Source: Fistulifera solaris
Taxonomy: Eukaryota > Bacillariophyta > Bacillariophyceae > Naviculales > Stauroneidaceae
Direction: 5' to 3'
Length of the DNA stretch: 64,000 bases
NCBI GenBank assembly: GCA_030295235.1
Contig: AP026167.1
Span: 186,001 to 250,000 of the forward strand
A program made the position numbers and the translations under genes. Shown piece after piece: positions 60,710 to 64,000 of this stretch. The notes below the pieces were generated by a model. The model did no database searches, was not told the DNA's origin, and saw only the letters and a program-made list of their open reading frames with translations. Positions within the stretch are counted from its first letter, which is position 1; the number at the start of each line of letters is the position of its first letter.

Positions 60710-61123
60710 TTAGAACCGAACTGCCTCACATTCTTCTTCTTCCAATATCATGTTGGGTATTTCGTTTTGTACGACAAACTCTCGACCCGTCACCGGACAG
60801 GTTAATATTCCTTGTACCAGATGAACGTTCATCAATACATGATACAAGGCCACGAGAAAGACGCGATTTTCGGCCAAATCTTCTGTCAATGTCGGAGGAA
60901 GTGTCGGAATACCCATGGCTTGACTCGCCGCCACGAGAGCCGGCCAATCAATGTTGGGTAAGATGCCTTGAATAAAACGAATCTTGGTATCGTCGTCGTC
61001 GTCGTCGTCGATGCCGTCCTGCTCGTCCACGCGGATTTGGGCGACGGTCACTTTTAACGGAAATCCTTTGCCTTTGGCTGCGGCGGAGTTGTTTTTCAAC
61101 GAGTTGTGTGTCAATAATCGCAT
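60710..61123 (-). CDS. TRM112: Trm112-like methyltransferase activator
   Basis: Small zinc-finger-like partner that activates several tRNA, rRNA and release-factor methyltransferases. 137 residues from the ATG at 61123 (MRLLTHNSLKNNSAAAKGKG, the typical M(K/R)LLTHN start). The end has VQGILTCPVTGREFVVQNEI and PNMILEEEECE, matching the family's CPxxGRxFPIxxGIPNMLL block. An acidic insert DDDDDDD near residue 45 is a local addition. The open frame extends upstream but the family start is clear. Confidence 0.92.
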   Translation of the reverse strand: MRLLTHNSLKNNSAAAKGKGFPLKVTVAQIRVDEQDGIDDDDDDDTKIRFIQGILPNIDWPALVAASQAMGIPTLPPTLTEDLAENRVFLVALYHVLMNVHLVQGILTCPVTGREFVVQNEIPNMILEEEECEAVRF

Positions 61124-61447
61124 GTTGTAGTATCCTTTGTTTAAAATAGTACGTGAAAATAAAAAAGCAAACAGAAAGGAGGATCGAAATGAAATGAAAT
61201 GAAATGAAATGAAGTACTCCGAGTAATGAAATGCCAAAACGTCGTCAATTGTCAAAGAAAAAAATCGGTTGGCGCGGAACGACCCGGGAGCGTCTGTCCG
61301 TCCGTCGTTGCAACGGTTACCACCATCGAAACGAAAAAAAAAGTGCGAGCGATGTGCAAAGAAAATGATGTTTTTGTTTTTTCTATCAGTTTGCATTTAT
61401 TGTTCTTTTACATGATGATTGAATATATATATTGTAAAAGAAAATAA

Positions 61448-63360
<1,913 letters not shown>

Positions 63361-63391
63361 AAGAGAGAACGTTGCGACTAGACTATATCTA

Positions 63392-64000
63392 TTACTCTAT
63401 CTTTCTTAGCTTGGCAACGAAAAAACCATCGCACTGGCCAACTTCATCTGTGTTTACACCCGGAATGACTCGAATAAATCCATCTCTATCAATGGCTTTG
63501 TCAAAGCCAGGAATGTCGCCCTCTTGGAACGGAATCACTTCAACTTTTGATCCTGTTTTCCGTTTCAATAATTGTTTCACTTGATTTTCACTTTCGTTTG
63601 GAAGCAAACTGCATGTGGCGTACACGAGGCAGCCGCCCAAATCCAAAAGATTGTCAATGGCGTGGCACGTAATGGCAAATTGTGTTTGAAGAAGATCTTC
63701 GTAGTTCGCGTCACGTCGCAGTACATCGGGTCGTTTACTGGCGGTTCCGGTAGCTGTACACGGAACGTCCGCCAAAATCCCCTGGATTTTTTCATCCGTC
63801 TGCCATTGGGAAGCGTCCGCAATATGAATGTCCCAGTCCATGTTCAGGCGTTCTCTATTTTCTTTCAAACGCTTGGAGCGTCGATTGGAAATTTCGACTG
63901 CCGTGACAGTGCCGAATCCGTAACTTGAAAGTTGAGCCGTTTTCCCACCTGGGGAAGCACACAGATCCACGACATGTTGCTCTCGAACGGACTCCTTTCT
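63392..64000 (-). CDS. RsmB/NSUN-type rRNA cytosine-C5 methyltransferase, C-terminal part
   Basis: SAM-dependent m5C RNA methyltransferase; the N-terminus lies beyond the window end. The SAM motif is VVDLCASPGGKTAQLSSYGF. The first catalytic cysteine is in ILADVPCTATGTASKRPD and the second in CLVYATCSLLPNESENQV, the paired PC and TC motifs of the NOL1/NOP2/Sun family. It ends QCDGFFVAKLRKIE. The layout resembles bacterial RsmB (16S C967), so an organellar rRNA target is likely, but this needs the missing N-terminus. It converges tightly on OBG (31 bases between stops). Confidence 0.9.
   Translation of the reverse strand, partial: RKESVREQHVVDLCASPGGKTAQLSSYGFGTVTAVEISNRRSKRLKENRERLNMDWDIHIADASQWQTDEKIQGILADVPCTATGTASKRPDVLRRDANYEDLLQTQFAITCHAIDNLLDLGGCLVYATCSLLPNESENQVKQLLKRKTGSKVEVIPFQEGDIPGFDKAIDRDGFIRVIPGVNTDEVGQCDGFFVAKLRKIE

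Overview
The window is nuclear DNA of a photosynthetic stramenopile, most likely a diatom and probably a pennate one. Three things point there. The genes are eukaryotic with short GT-AG introns of about 60-150 bases. An Obg GTPase carries a bipartite signal-plus-transit presequence with an alanine-phenylalanine junction, as complex red-lineage plastids use. Two multicopy protein families look like families seen only in diatoms (the last point is from memory, without a search).

Layout. 1-4.3 kb: a broken dynamin-like GTPase, then a member of an unnamed family (here called family B). 5-13.5 kb: SEC24 (COPII coat), a Gfo/Idh/MocA oxidoreductase on the minus strand, and the gamma subunit of the AP-1 clathrin adaptor. 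13.7-31.7 kb: a gene-poor island built from duplicated, decaying host genes. It holds two CDC20 copies (units A1, A2), three family-B genes and three fragments of an LRR-like family (family L). Single-copy genes ERV1/ALR, a PNPO-fold protein and an FSH-type serine hydrolase lie between them. 32-64 kb: a dense, alternating-strand housekeeping stretch: a Tudor/PWWP-like protein, a lipocalin-like protein, VPS45, two tandem O-fucosyltransferase-like genes, a GCFC/PAXBP1 splicing factor, CDC48, an SLC44 choline-transporter-like protein, a Ser/Pro-rich hypothetical protein, glycerol-3-phosphate dehydrogenase, an NDUFA1-like protein, UDP-glucose 4-epimerase, UTP23, the primase large subunit PRI2, ribosomal protein L8, an F-box protein, TRM112, plastid Obg, and the C-terminal part of an RsmB/NSUN-type rRNA cytosine methyltransferase.

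Many essential genes (CDC48, RPL8, VPS45, PRI2, SEC24 and others) are interrupted by single-base length changes, mostly inside short homopolymers. When the net shift is allowed for, total lengths come out as whole codons and normal family sizes. The simplest reading is residual homopolymer error in a long-read assembly rather than gene death. The island genes and the dynamin carry more and different damage and may be true pseudogenes.

Functionally, much of the window concerns the secretory and endosomal system: SEC24 for ER exit, AP-1 and VPS45 for TGN/endosome traffic, CDC48 for protein extraction, and Golgi-type glycosyltransferases with GalE for sugar supply. Nothing shows that these genes are co-regulated. 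I see no viral, retroelement, CRISPR or tRNA feature.
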